Source: Sphingobacterium corticibacter
GTDB lineage: Bacteria; Bacteroidota; Bacteroidia; Sphingobacteriales; Sphingobacteriaceae
Direction: 5' to 3'
Assembly: GCF_003076635.1 (NCBI RefSeq)
Contig: NZ_QDKG01000001.1
Location: 124,001 to 188,000, forward strand
DNA length: 64,000 nt
The notes under the pieces are model-generated. The model was not told the DNA's origin. It ran no database searches and worked only from the letters and a program-made list of their open reading frames with translations. How positions within the stretch are numbered: position 1 is the first letter of the stretch; every line of letters begins with the position of its first letter. A program made the translations under genes and the position numbers. Shown here piece by piece: positions 26,183 through 36,141 of the stretch.

Positions 26183-28585
26183 CTATTCGTCTCTCAAACT
26201 ATCTACTGGATTGGTGGATGCGGCTTTTGCGGATTGAATGCTGATGGTAATCAACATCACGATTATCAGGCTTCCCGCCGAGAACATAAATGGCCACGGA
26301 CTTAAGTTGATCTGATACGCAAAATTCTCTAACCAACTTTTTAGCAAAAAGTATCCAATGGGTACGGCTACCAAATTGGCCACGATGAAAACTTTTAAGA
26401 ATGGTTTGTTCAATAAAAGGAATAATTGCGGTACGCTTGCTCCCAATACTTTACGAATGCTGACTTCTTTCCGCTTTGAGGTTACGTGGTAGGCTGCCAG
26501 ATTAAATAAACCTAAAGCCGCGATGACAATGGCGATGGTGCCAAATGCACTCGATACATTTTTCAACTGCTCTTCCTTAGCTTGCAGCTTCGCATAGTTG
26601 CTATCCATAAAGGTGTAATCAAGCGGTAGTCGTTCGGAATTAGGATTCTTCTTCCATTCTACATCCATCGCTGCCAGAGCCTCTTTAGTTTTGCCTTTCT
26701 CTGATCGGATCAACACATCTAGCTTATACGAGCTTGTGCCACATTCATCCTTAAAGCTATATACGGCTGGCGGTACTTTGCTTTCGAAACCATAGGCTTT
26801 ATAATCTTTTACCACGCCGATAATCGTGAAATCCGTTTCGCAACCGCTTATTGTCTGCCCCAAAGGTTGGTCAACCTCCATCGCCTTTGCCATACTTTCA
26901 TTGATCACGGCAAAATGGTTCACGGTATCTTGTTCAAATTCTACATCGGTCAGTTTATTTCTACCAGCAACGAGCGGAATAGACAACAAATCAAAATAAT
27001 CTAAGTCGACACCCACCAAATCGACTTCGGATGTTTTCCTTGAGCTTTTAAATTGTTTTTTTACGGGAGTTTGTCCTTCGGCCGGACTATTAGACGTTGT
27101 TGCTACGTGCGTGATAGCGCCACTATTCACTAATCGATTTCGAAAATCGTTTTTCCAACCATTGCCTATTTCATAGACCAGTGACATGCCTTTAAAACTG
27201 ATCACTTGTTCGGTTTCGAAGCCACGTTCAGAAGAACGCATAAAATCGAGTTGATTATCGATGATAATGATGCCTGAAATAAAAATGCTGGCAATCGTAA
27301 ATTGGAAGGTAAGCAGTATGGTACGGAAACCAATACGTGTATGCGCCGTCTGCATATTACCGCGCAACATTTCGAACGGCTTAAATCCTGATAAGAAGAC
27401 GGCCGGATAAATGCCAGCTATAGCTGTCGTAAGTAAAATGGCGATGCCCAACTGAAGCAGTGTGTTGGTATGATATAAATATTCAGATAGATCATCATTA
27501 AACCACTTCTGTAAGGCATTGCTAGAGATGATCAATGCAAACCAAGCTATACCAGCAGCTAGTAAACATTGGATGAATACTTCGAGCATAAACTGGAGAA
27601 TCAAGGTGCGTCTTTGTACACCAAATAGCTTCTTGATGCCGATCTCTTTACCGCGATTTTCAGATTGTGCGATCACCAAATTGGTGAAATTGATGGCTGA
27701 CAGAATCAATATGGTAAGCGATAATCCGCCCAGTACCCAGATGGTAATGTAGGGCATATTGGAGCCATGTTTTGGTTGCAGATGTAGCTTGCTCAACGGA
27801 TCTAGATAGACACTTCCATTAGCAAAAGCCGATGATTTTACCAGATGATGCTGAGACGTGTTTTGTTCGTAATAGCGACTTATCTTGGCGGTTAATGCGG
27901 CTATATCAGTGTTTGGTTTGACCTGAATGTAAGTTTGGAAGGTATATGGATTTCCGTGTTCCACTTCATCATAAATCGGCTTGACGAGCAACATGTCGTA
28001 TTCTAGGACGGATGGTTTTCTTTCTTCAGTAACGCCATAAAAAGTCTCGTAAAAACTGTGCTGAAGCGACAGCGCCTTCCATTCTATCGGGGCATCCGCC
28101 GTAGGAAGCGAATCTTTGGCAAAAAGCAATGCCGAAATCTCTCTATTTGCAATGGTGCCTTCTAGTTTGTTTAATTCGGTAAATAGTTTACCATCAGTGG
28201 TTTTCATCTGAAAGATAGTCGATGCTGCTGAATCTACCATGAGTGCATTTTTGACCAATGCTGTTTCCTTTCCAAATATCGGGTACGATCCATACATATA
28301 CGGGATGGACCGCCCTGCTAATACAATCTCTGGAAATTCTTGCATGATCGCTGGCGCAAAGGAAGGCGGTGTCTGATCGGTGTATTCTCCATTGTACGTC
28401 AGGCCAACGAGATAAATATTATCTATGTTTGGATTCCACGTATCATAGCTTGTTTCCCGATTGATGTACTGATATGATAAGATAAAACCGGCAAAACCAA
28501 TAGATAGCCCAACTATATTCAATCCCGAAGAGAAGATATTTTTCTTAAAATTCCGCCAAGCAGTCTTCAGATAATTTACATTCAT
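26183..28585 (-). CDS. MacB/FtsX-type double permease 3
   Basis: An 800-residue double permease and last gene of the hlyD-led operon. Coupling motifs are RGKEIGIKKLFGV (about 311) and RKEVSIRKVLGAS (about 703); C-terminus is NPVDSLRDE. Compared with the sisters, the first motif is the most divergent (IKKLFG for IRKxLG) and the first periplasmic domain has low similarity to the other copies, which suggests a different binding partner. It starts 23 bp after the preceding permease stop (MNVNYLKTAWRN). Confidence 0.93.
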   Translation of the reverse strand: MNVNYLKTAWRNFKKNIFSSGLNIVGLSIGFAGFILSYQYINRETSYDTWNPNIDNIYLVGLTYNGEYTDQTPPSFAPAIMQEFPEIVLAGRSIPYMYGSYPIFGKETALVKNALMVDSAASTIFQMKTTDGKLFTELNKLEGTIANREISALLFAKDSLPTADAPIEWKALSLQHSFYETFYGVTEERKPSVLEYDMLLVKPIYDEVEHGNPYTFQTYIQVKPNTDIAALTAKISRYYEQNTSQHHLVKSSAFANGSVYLDPLSKLHLQPKHGSNMPYITIWVLGGLSLTILILSAINFTNLVIAQSENRGKEIGIKKLFGVQRRTLILQFMLEVFIQCLLAAGIAWFALIISSNALQKWFNDDLSEYLYHTNTLLQLGIAILLTTAIAGIYPAVFLSGFKPFEMLRGNMQTAHTRIGFRTILLTFQFTIASIFISGIIIIDNQLDFMRSSERGFETEQVISFKGMSLVYEIGNGWKNDFRNRLVNSGAITHVATTSNSPAEGQTPVKKQFKSSRKTSEVDLVGVDLDYFDLLSIPLVAGRNKLTDVEFEQDTVNHFAVINESMAKAMEVDQPLGQTISGCETDFTIIGVVKDYKAYGFESKVPPAVYSFKDECGTSSYKLDVLIRSEKGKTKEALAAMDVEWKKNPNSERLPLDYTFMDSNYAKLQAKEEQLKNVSSAFGTIAIVIAALGLFNLAAYHVTSKRKEVSIRKVLGASVPQLFLLLNKPFLKVFIVANLVAVPIGYFLLKSWLENFAYQINLSPWPFMFSAGSLIIVMLITISIQSAKAASTNPVDSLRDE

Positions 28586-28608
28586 ATTTCCGTCATTTAT
28601 AGGGTTAG

Positions 28609-31032
28609 TTACTCATCTCTCAAGCTATTTACTGGATTGACCATTGCAGCTCGAATTGCTTGATAGCTCACTGTAATCAGCGCTGTAACTATTGCCATTG
28701 CGCCGGCGATCGCAAACATCCACCATTGTATTTCAATACGGTAGGCAAAATCTTCGAGCCATTTATTCATCGCCCACCAAGCAATCGGTGAGGCAATAAG
28801 GATGGCGATCAATACAACTTTTACAAAATCCTTCGACAGTAAACCCACAATGCCAGTAACAGAAGCGCCTAATACTTTGCGAATACCAATTTCCTTGGTG
28901 CGCTGAAAAGCCGTCAATGTCGCTAAGCCAAATAAGCCTAAGCAACTGATAAATATGGTGACGGCGGTGGCTAAGTCAATCAGCTTGGCCGTACGATGCT
29001 CTGTTTCGTAGAGGTTTTTAATCTTTTCATCGGCAAATTGGTATTCAAAAGGAGCTTCTGGATAAAATGTTTTCCATTCTCGTTCCATGATGGCAAATGT
29101 TTTTTGCCATAACTTGCTGTCTGTTGGCAGTTTGATATGGAAGGTCTGCAATTGACCAGAATTATTGGAGGAAACTAATATGAGCGGTTCGATTTGCGTC
29201 CTTAAAGATTTTTGATGAAAGTCCTTGAATACACCTACAATTGGTAATGCTTTATGCTCGCCCTGCAGCAAGTATTTACCTATTGCATCGTTGGCCGATT
29301 GCAATCCTAAAGCTTTGATGCCTGCCTCATTAATCAATACATCGTGTATAGTGTCGGTTTGCTTCAGATTACGTCCGGCTAGTAATTCGATTTCATACAA
29401 ATCGATAAAGTCTTTATCAATGTATTTTAATGGGGTGTTGAACTGCACACGGCCGGTATCTGCCGCAAAATCGTATATGTTTCCCCAATGGTTTTGGTTC
29501 TGTGGTTCATGTCCTTGTGCAATTTTTACTATTTCTGGATATTTTTGCAGCGCCTGTTTGTATAATGCTGGGTCAACATCCGAGTTTTGATACGATTTAT
29601 AAGGCATGCGTACAGTTACTACGGCATCGTGTGAGAATCCCATATCTTTTGTGAGGGTGAAATTGAGTTGATAGGCCATAATGAGCGCCCCCACGATAAA
29701 GAATTGCGCTATAATGAATTGAAAGACAATTAATCCTTTACGTAAAGTCAACTTCGTGCCTTGAATCCGTGTTTCTACCTTTCCTTTCAAGGTTTCTATA
29801 ACGCGCAATTTGTTGATTAAATAAGAAGGATATAATCCAGCAAACACCGTGATAACGAGCGTGAGTATTAAGAGAAATGCCGCAATGATCCAAGGGTTAC
29901 TGTATGCTTCCATTCCGGCAGGTAAAAATTCTGGATATAGATTACGAAACAGTACTACGATCGGCCATGACAAAAACAAGGATAATAAGCATATACAGCA
30001 TGTTTCTAACAAAAAGTCGAATGTTAGCGAAAGTGGCCTAGCACCTAATGTTTTGCGGATGCCAATTTCCTTTGCCCGCTGAGGTACTTGGGCGGTACTC
30101 AAGTTGATGTAATTAATGCATGCTAGAGTCAGTAAGAAACCTCCAATGGCAATCAATCCATAAATAACTTTTTTCTCTGCGACTAGACCATCTATATTGT
30201 ATTTCGTATTGAAATGTTTCTCGACCAAAGGCATCGAAGCAAATTTGGAGGTATAGCCAAATTTTGCAGCAGCCTCGCCAGCTATTTCTTGATGACGTTT
30301 TTGTCCAGCATCTAATAGAAATTGCAACGAAGCTGCATTTTTTGTTTTTACGAACAGTAGATGTGCAGAATTTCTCGAATTCCACTCGGGTTTCCATTCC
30401 GCATCTCGAACAGGCATGAAAACCTGTGCTTGAAAGCTGCTGGGAAAAGAAAGGTTTTTGACCACGCCCGACACCACATATTGCGCTGTATCTGCCATAA
30501 CTACACGCCCTAAGATGGAGCTAATATCATCTTTCGGGAACAGCATTTTGGCTTTGCTTTCGGTGAGTACCATACTTTTTGGATGCTGAAATGCCGTTTG
30601 CGCGTTTCCGCTAATCCATTCGTAAGGCAAAAGCTGGAAGTAACTTGTTCGGATGCCAATCACGTTGTCTTGCTCTTCCACAACCACTGGTTTTTCACCA
30701 TCATTTTGTGCTACAATAAAACGTTCAAAATATTGTTGGTATACGGGAACTACCAATGCGTCATCCAGCGCTTGCTCTTCCATGAGTGGCGCTAAGCCTA
30801 GGTTTACTCCTGCGGACTGATGATCTTCGCCTTCATATTTGATCTCGGTGACTATTTGGTAAATATCCTGCAAGTCGGGTGTTTTCTTATCAAAAGAAAA
30901 CTCGTAATGCACGATACTAAATACCAACCAGCAGGCGCTAATACCAATAGATAGACCGACGATGTTTAGCGCCGTAAATAAGCGATTGCGCCAAAGATAT
31001 CGGAAAGTACTTTTTATGTCGTGTTTTGTCAT
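28609..31032 (-). CDS. MacB/FtsX-type double permease 4
   Basis: An 807-residue double permease. Coupling motifs are RAKEIGIRKTLGA (about 317) and RTKEIGIRKVLGAS (about 709); C-terminus is NPVNSLRDE. The N-terminus reads MTKHDIKSTFRYLWRN, slightly displaced from the usual KTAWRN. It is preceded by a heptad-repeat gap (31056-31159) and followed at 23 bp by permease 3. Its final about 100 residues closely match permease 5 (IRAAMVNPVNSLRDE versus IRAALANPVKSLRNE), consistent with tandem duplication. Confidence 0.93.
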   Translation of the reverse strand: MTKHDIKSTFRYLWRNRLFTALNIVGLSIGISACWLVFSIVHYEFSFDKKTPDLQDIYQIVTEIKYEGEDHQSAGVNLGLAPLMEEQALDDALVVPVYQQYFERFIVAQNDGEKPVVVEEQDNVIGIRTSYFQLLPYEWISGNAQTAFQHPKSMVLTESKAKMLFPKDDISSILGRVVMADTAQYVVSGVVKNLSFPSSFQAQVFMPVRDAEWKPEWNSRNSAHLLFVKTKNAASLQFLLDAGQKRHQEIAGEAAAKFGYTSKFASMPLVEKHFNTKYNIDGLVAEKKVIYGLIAIGGFLLTLACINYINLSTAQVPQRAKEIGIRKTLGARPLSLTFDFLLETCCICLLSLFLSWPIVVLFRNLYPEFLPAGMEAYSNPWIIAAFLLILTLVITVFAGLYPSYLINKLRVIETLKGKVETRIQGTKLTLRKGLIVFQFIIAQFFIVGALIMAYQLNFTLTKDMGFSHDAVVTVRMPYKSYQNSDVDPALYKQALQKYPEIVKIAQGHEPQNQNHWGNIYDFAADTGRVQFNTPLKYIDKDFIDLYEIELLAGRNLKQTDTIHDVLINEAGIKALGLQSANDAIGKYLLQGEHKALPIVGVFKDFHQKSLRTQIEPLILVSSNNSGQLQTFHIKLPTDSKLWQKTFAIMEREWKTFYPEAPFEYQFADEKIKNLYETEHRTAKLIDLATAVTIFISCLGLFGLATLTAFQRTKEIGIRKVLGASVTGIVGLLSKDFVKVVLIAILIASPIAWWAMNKWLEDFAYRIEIQWWMFAIAGAMAIVTALITVSYQAIRAAMVNPVNSLRDE

Positions 31033-31055
31033 GATTTTTTGGTTTTTGAGATGGT

Positions 31056-31159
31056 AGTATTGAGATGTGAGTGTTAAGATATTAGTATTGAGATATTAGT
31101 ATCTAGACCATTGCCATTTTTTTAATTTTTACTTCCCACTTCGTCCTTCTGTTTTCCTC
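31056..31159. repeat. heptad-repeat array, gap between permeases 4 and 5
   Basis: The gap reads in 7-bp steps: AGTATTG AGATGTG A, then AGTATTG AGATATT units. It ends with a T-rich and ACTTCCC/ACTTCGT block abutting the preceding stop. No other feature fits in the gap. Confidence 0.7.
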
Positions 31160-31165
31160 CTATTC
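31084..31165. repeat. 82-bp direct repeat, copy 1
   Basis: Nearly identical (about 79 of 82 bases by eye) to 33646-33727. It spans the end of a heptad array and the last codons of the upstream permease. Confidence 0.75.
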
Positions 31166-33568
31166 GTTTCTCAAGCTTTTTACGGGATTGGCTAATGCTG
31201 CGCGGATCGCTTGACCACTTACTGTGAGTAAAGCTATGATTAAGGCGGCCAAACCAGCGAAAGCAAACATCCACCATTGAATCTCAATGCGGTAGGCAAA
31301 ATCTTCGAGCCACTTGTTCATCGCCCACCAAGCAAAAGGACCAGCAATGAAAATGGAAATGGTCACCAACTGCAAGAAATCGACAGAGAGTAAACGCACG
31401 ATATTAAAGGTCGAGGCACCGAGCACCTTACGTACACCGATTTCTTTGGTGCGTTGCTGAGCTGTATAAGTAGCTAATCCGAGTAATCCGAGAGAAGCAA
31501 TGAATAACGCTAAGCCAGAGAAGGCGGAGAACAATCGTCTGAAACGATAGTCGGCCTCATATTGACGGTTGAAACTGTCGTCTAAGAAGGTATAGAGAAA
31601 CGGACGATGAGGTGCTACGCTAGTCCAGATATCAGATAATGTCGCAAGCGTTTCTGGATTGCCGGCATTTTTAATTTTCAGCGTAATGAATTTACTGCTG
31701 CGAGGTTCCAAACGTAGCGTCAGTGGTTCTATCTTTTGGTGTAGCGATAGGTAATTGAAATCTTTTACCACACCTATCACCTGTCCTTCACGTCCCCATT
31801 GCGCAAAGCGTTTGCCAATAATTTGTTCTGGATCGGAGTAACCCCAAAGTTTTGCTGCGGCTTCATTAACGACCAATGAATGTATAGTATCCACTGGGAA
31901 GTCTCTAGAATAGGCCCGGCCGGCAGCCATCTTGATTTCATAGTTGGGGATAAAATCCAAGTCTACCTCAAAAATGGCCTGATTTAATACTTTCATTTCT
32001 CCGTCTGGCAGTTCGATACCTGTGCCTGCATTCGGGAAATACGATCCTGGAATACTTCGCGAAGAGGAAACTGATAGAACGTCTTTCTGCTGGGCAAAAA
32101 TGTGCTTGATAGTTTCTAGATTCTGTAAAACTTGATTGTCATAATTGAAATCTACGACTAACATCTGTGTTTTCTCAAAGCCGAGGTCCTTTTTCTGTAA
32201 GTGACCTAATTGCGAAAAGACGATATACGTGCCAGCGATGAGCGCGATTGACAAGGAGAATTGGAATACGACTAACCCTTTTCTTAACCAAACGCCTCCA
32301 GCGGAAGATGAGTTAGAAGATCCCTTGAAAACTTTAACGGGTTTGAAATTTGCCAACACAAAGGCTGGATAACTAGCTGCGACAAGCGCTGTGGTCAACA
32401 CAATGCCCACAAAAAGCAATAAAATCGTGCTATTGAATAAACTGGATATATTGAACTGCTTGCCTGCGAATATCTCCATAAAAGGGAATAAGCATAGCAC
32501 AAATACCACGGCTAATACACTAGCGCAAAGAACCAATAATATCGACTCGCTCATAAATTGAACGATGAGATCTTTTCTACTCGCACCTACTACTTTGCGA
32601 ACGCCGACTTCCTTTGCCCGCTCCATAGATCGGGAGGTAGCGAGGTTCATAAAATTGACACAAGCAATACACAGAATAAAAACACCGATGACTGCGAAAA
32701 TGTAGATATTCTGCATGTTGCCAACCGGTCCGGGTTGGCGATCTGCTTTGGAGTTTAGATAGGCGCCCAACATAGGCTCAAAGTGAATACTGTATTTCCC
32801 TTCCTGAGAAGCGTCATGCCGTGCAACGAAATCGGGGACCTGCTTTTCTAACTTTCCGATGTCGTAGTTTTCAGGTAGGAGCAGATAAGTGTAGAAATCT
32901 ACATAGCCCCACGCTTCAAATACTTCTGACCAAGACTGACGAAATGAACTCATGGAAAGTAAAGCGTCGAAAGTAAAATGCGAATTCGACGGAACATCTT
33001 CGATGACACCGGTGACGGTATAAATGCCCGGCGCCGCCCGACCACCCGTCACGCCACCTTCTATGGTTTGGCCAATCGGATTACTATGGCCAAAGTATTT
33101 CTTCGCGAGCTTTTCCGTAAGTACGATAGAATATGGTGCTATTAAAGCAGTTTTCGGATCACCAGCAATGAATTGCCAACTGAATACGTCGAATGCGGTG
33201 GAGTCCATGCAGAAAACATTTTCTTCTTGAAATGCTTTATCTCCATGTTTTAATAAAATGGAGATCTGACCAGAGAATTGTACGACTTTTTCTATTTCTG
33301 GAAAATCGGCTTGCAGCGCATCACCAACAGGAGCATTGCCCCATATTTGGTGTGTTTCTTCGCCATTTTTCTCTTTCCAATCATGCACGACACGATAGAT
33401 ACGTTCTTTTTTTGCGTGGTAATGGTCGAATGAAAGCTCGTCTTGAATATACAACACGACCAGTAAACAACATGCCAAGCCAATAGCTAGACCAAGAATG
33501 TTAATAGATGAGTACCCCTTGTTCTTGAGGAGATTTCTCCAAGCGATTTTTATATAGTTCTTGATCAT
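31160..33568 (-). CDS. MacB/FtsX-type double permease 5
   Basis: An 802-residue double permease. Coupling motifs are RAKEVGVRKVVGAS (about 316) and RTKEIGVRKVLGAS (about 706); C-terminus is NPVKSLRNE. The start MIKNYIKIAWRN is preceded on the coding strand directly by heptad repeats (ends CAATACT next to ATG), so no purine-rich ribosome-binding site is visible. Together with permeases 4, 6 and 7 it forms the most similar group of the array. Inner membrane, substrate unknown. Confidence 0.93.
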   Translation of the reverse strand: MIKNYIKIAWRNLLKNKGYSSINILGLAIGLACCLLVVLYIQDELSFDHYHAKKERIYRVVHDWKEKNGEETHQIWGNAPVGDALQADFPEIEKVVQFSGQISILLKHGDKAFQEENVFCMDSTAFDVFSWQFIAGDPKTALIAPYSIVLTEKLAKKYFGHSNPIGQTIEGGVTGGRAAPGIYTVTGVIEDVPSNSHFTFDALLSMSSFRQSWSEVFEAWGYVDFYTYLLLPENYDIGKLEKQVPDFVARHDASQEGKYSIHFEPMLGAYLNSKADRQPGPVGNMQNIYIFAVIGVFILCIACVNFMNLATSRSMERAKEVGVRKVVGASRKDLIVQFMSESILLVLCASVLAVVFVLCLFPFMEIFAGKQFNISSLFNSTILLLFVGIVLTTALVAASYPAFVLANFKPVKVFKGSSNSSSAGGVWLRKGLVVFQFSLSIALIAGTYIVFSQLGHLQKKDLGFEKTQMLVVDFNYDNQVLQNLETIKHIFAQQKDVLSVSSSRSIPGSYFPNAGTGIELPDGEMKVLNQAIFEVDLDFIPNYEIKMAAGRAYSRDFPVDTIHSLVVNEAAAKLWGYSDPEQIIGKRFAQWGREGQVIGVVKDFNYLSLHQKIEPLTLRLEPRSSKFITLKIKNAGNPETLATLSDIWTSVAPHRPFLYTFLDDSFNRQYEADYRFRRLFSAFSGLALFIASLGLLGLATYTAQQRTKEIGVRKVLGASTFNIVRLLSVDFLQLVTISIFIAGPFAWWAMNKWLEDFAYRIEIQWWMFAFAGLAALIIALLTVSGQAIRAALANPVKSLRNE

Positions 33569-33721
33569 AGTATTGAGTATTGAGATATTAGTATTGAGTA
33601 TTGAGATATTAGTATTGAGTATTTAGATACTAGTATTGAGAAGTGAGTATTGAGATATTAGTATCTAGACCATTGCATTTTTTTTAATTTTTACTTCCCA
33701 CTTCTTCCTTCTGTTTTCCTC
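33569..33721. repeat. heptad-repeat array, gap between permeases 5 and 6
   Basis: Long run of 7-bp units: AGTATTG AGTATTG AG, ATATT-AGTATTG repeats, one AGAAGTG, and then a T-rich and TTCCCAC/TTCTTCC block. It fills the whole 153-bp gap from start codon to stop codon. Confidence 0.78.
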
Positions 33722-33727
33722 CTATTC
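33646..33727. repeat. 82-bp direct repeat, copy 2
   Basis: Second copy of the 31084-31165 segment, differing at about three positions by eye. Confidence 0.75.
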
Positions 33728-36100
33728 ATCTCTTAAACTTTTCACTGGGTTAGCTAATGCGGCTTGCATCGCGCGGAGTCCAATCGTGATATAGGCTAGA
33801 GCAACCGCCATTATTCCGCCAATCACGAATAAGGAAATGTTAATCGATGTGCGATACGAGAAGCTACTTAGCCATTCGTTCATCAGGTACCAAGCAACCG
33901 GACAAGCAATCACGATAGCAATCAGCACCAATAGAATGAAGTCTTTGCTCAACAAATGTATAATGCCCAATACATCTGCACCGAGTACTTTCCGGATCCC
34001 AATTTCTTTAATTCGAATCTGAGCCTCATAGGTCGTGAGCGCAAATAGACCTAGTACAGATATGAAAATAGCAATGCCCGAAAAGATGTTGAACAGCAAT
34101 CCAGTCCGATTATCAGATTTGTACAAATCATCAAATTGACTATCTAGAAAACTGTATTTAAAAGGAAACTCAGTCGGGTATTTCTTGTATTGCGCTTCTA
34201 CTGCCGCTATAGCTTGTTGCGCCATATTGGGTTTCGCCTTCACATAAAGCGCACCACGATACCAATGCGTCCACATAATCATCGGGCCGATTTTTTCTTT
34301 CAAAGATTTGTAGTGAAAATCTTTTACCACACCCAGAATTGTACCTTCCATATCATGGAAAGTAAGCTTTTGCCCAACGTATGGCGATTTCAATCCGATT
34401 TGTTGTGCTAATGCTTCATTGATTATGAAAGAAGAGGAATCGCTCTGCAGTCCCGTAAAATTGCTGCCTTCCAGCATTTCTATGTTTAATAAGGGAATAA
34501 AATTTTTATCAATACTCGCTTGTGTTACGATAATCGATTGATTTTTGTCTTTGCCTGGCCATTCCAAATCTCCAGTAGCCTCCCCGTGGTTAGCGATATT
34601 GTAGATGCCCGTGAGGGCTGTGTTTTCAATAGCGGGTGAATTGGCTAACTCTGCCCTTATGGCATCATAACTTTGTACGGCATCCCAATCTAAGTTAACC
34701 GTAAAAAGCTGTTCTTTATCATAACCGAGGTTTTTATCGCGGATATAACTGAGTTGCTGTTTGATCACTAGCGTAGCAATAATCAAGATGATCGATATGC
34801 TAAACTGAAACACCACCAAACCTTTACGTAGCATTGCGGAAGTGCTGTTTTTGGTCGATTGTCCTTTCAGCGATTTCAAGACATGGAAAGAGGTGAGTTG
34901 TAATGCAGGATAGATACTTGCTAAAAGCAAGGTGACGAGAATGGCGACACCAAGATATACCCATACCGTCGTATTGCTCAATGAAAAGACCAGCGATTTC
35001 CCAGCAATAGCATTGTAACCCGGAACCAACGCCCAAACAGATACGATAGCGAGTAGCAGCGCAATAGCAAAAATGATGATTGTTTCTGTAGCAAAACTTA
35101 AGAAAAGATGCGTTCGACTGGCTCCGATTACTTTTCGAATACCGACTGCTTTGGCGCGTTCTAATGAACGTGCAGTAGAAAGATTGATGTAATTCACCGC
35201 ACCGATTGCCAGCAGGAGTAACGATACAATCGTGAAGACTTGCACTAAGCGTAGCGCAGATTTGTTGCCATCGGCACTAATCAGATGGAGATCTGACATC
35301 AGGTCTGCGGAGAATAATGTCGAAGATTCCCCATTGCGTAGTTTTTTGTAGCCATTAGAAAGTTGCGTTCCAATCTCGGGTGAACTACTGTTGGTTTGTA
35401 TTTTTAGGTAGGTGTTGAAGGCGTAGTTCCCTAAATCTTCATCAATTGTTTTCCAATGCATATTGCCGCCGCCTTCGGTGAATTTAGCCGCGTAGTAAGA
35501 TAGGGGAACAATCGCATCGAAAGTGATGCTAGAATTTTGAGGCGCTTGATCGATGAGACCTGTCACTGTAAATGGTGCTTCTTGCCAATACACCGTTTTT
35601 CCCACTACATTTTCATCACCAAATACCGCTATGGCAGTTTCGGGAGTTAATAAAATGTTTTGCTTATTCTGAAGAAAGGTAGATACCGATCCTTGAAGTA
35701 AAGGGAAATGGAAAATGGAGAAGAAAGAATCATCCACATAAGCGATCTTCTTTCCTTCTGTTTGATTTTTGGTAGCATTATCCACCAAGATGGCCGACCA
35801 ATTATAAGCCACTCGCGTTGCCGATTCTACTGCTGGAATATCTTTCGCTAATATCGCTATCGGTCCGGGCACACCATCCCATACGGCGGTGGATTCACTG
35901 GTTTGCATGTGCGCACTAACCTTATAAATCTGCTCATGATCATGATGAAACTGATCAAAACTACGTTCATCCTGCACCCAGAGGATGATCAGTATAGCCG
36001 TCGCCAAACTTACAGTAAGACCCAATACATTTACTGCTGTATAGAATTTATTGTTCTTGAGTCTCCGCCAAGCGGTTTTGATATTTTCCGTATTCATCAT
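33722..36100 (-). CDS. MacB/FtsX-type double permease 6
   Basis: A 792-residue double permease. Coupling motifs are RAKAVGIRKVIGAS (about 313) and IKEIGIRKVLGAD (about 695); C-terminus is NPVKSLRDE. Two adjacent ATGs (36100 and 36097) are possible starts; MNTENIKTAWRRL from the second fits the sisters equally well. It lies 41 bp after permease 7. The periplasmic domains contain the usual VVKDFHYKSLKEKI segment of MacB-like domains. Confidence 0.93.
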   Translation of the reverse strand: MMNTENIKTAWRRLKNNKFYTAVNVLGLTVSLATAILIILWVQDERSFDQFHHDHEQIYKVSAHMQTSESTAVWDGVPGPIAILAKDIPAVESATRVAYNWSAILVDNATKNQTEGKKIAYVDDSFFSIFHFPLLQGSVSTFLQNKQNILLTPETAIAVFGDENVVGKTVYWQEAPFTVTGLIDQAPQNSSITFDAIVPLSYYAAKFTEGGGNMHWKTIDEDLGNYAFNTYLKIQTNSSSPEIGTQLSNGYKKLRNGESSTLFSADLMSDLHLISADGNKSALRLVQVFTIVSLLLLAIGAVNYINLSTARSLERAKAVGIRKVIGASRTHLFLSFATETIIIFAIALLLAIVSVWALVPGYNAIAGKSLVFSLSNTTVWVYLGVAILVTLLLASIYPALQLTSFHVLKSLKGQSTKNSTSAMLRKGLVVFQFSISIILIIATLVIKQQLSYIRDKNLGYDKEQLFTVNLDWDAVQSYDAIRAELANSPAIENTALTGIYNIANHGEATGDLEWPGKDKNQSIIVTQASIDKNFIPLLNIEMLEGSNFTGLQSDSSSFIINEALAQQIGLKSPYVGQKLTFHDMEGTILGVVKDFHYKSLKEKIGPMIMWTHWYRGALYVKAKPNMAQQAIAAVEAQYKKYPTEFPFKYSFLDSQFDDLYKSDNRTGLLFNIFSGIAIFISVLGLFALTTYEAQIRIKEIGIRKVLGADVLGIIHLLSKDFILLVLIAIVIACPVAWYLMNEWLSSFSYRTSINISLFVIGGIMAVALAYITIGLRAMQAALANPVKSLRDE

Positions 36101-36141
36101 AAGTCAGTTTTATAGGTTGTTGAAGCTATTATTTCTGCTAA

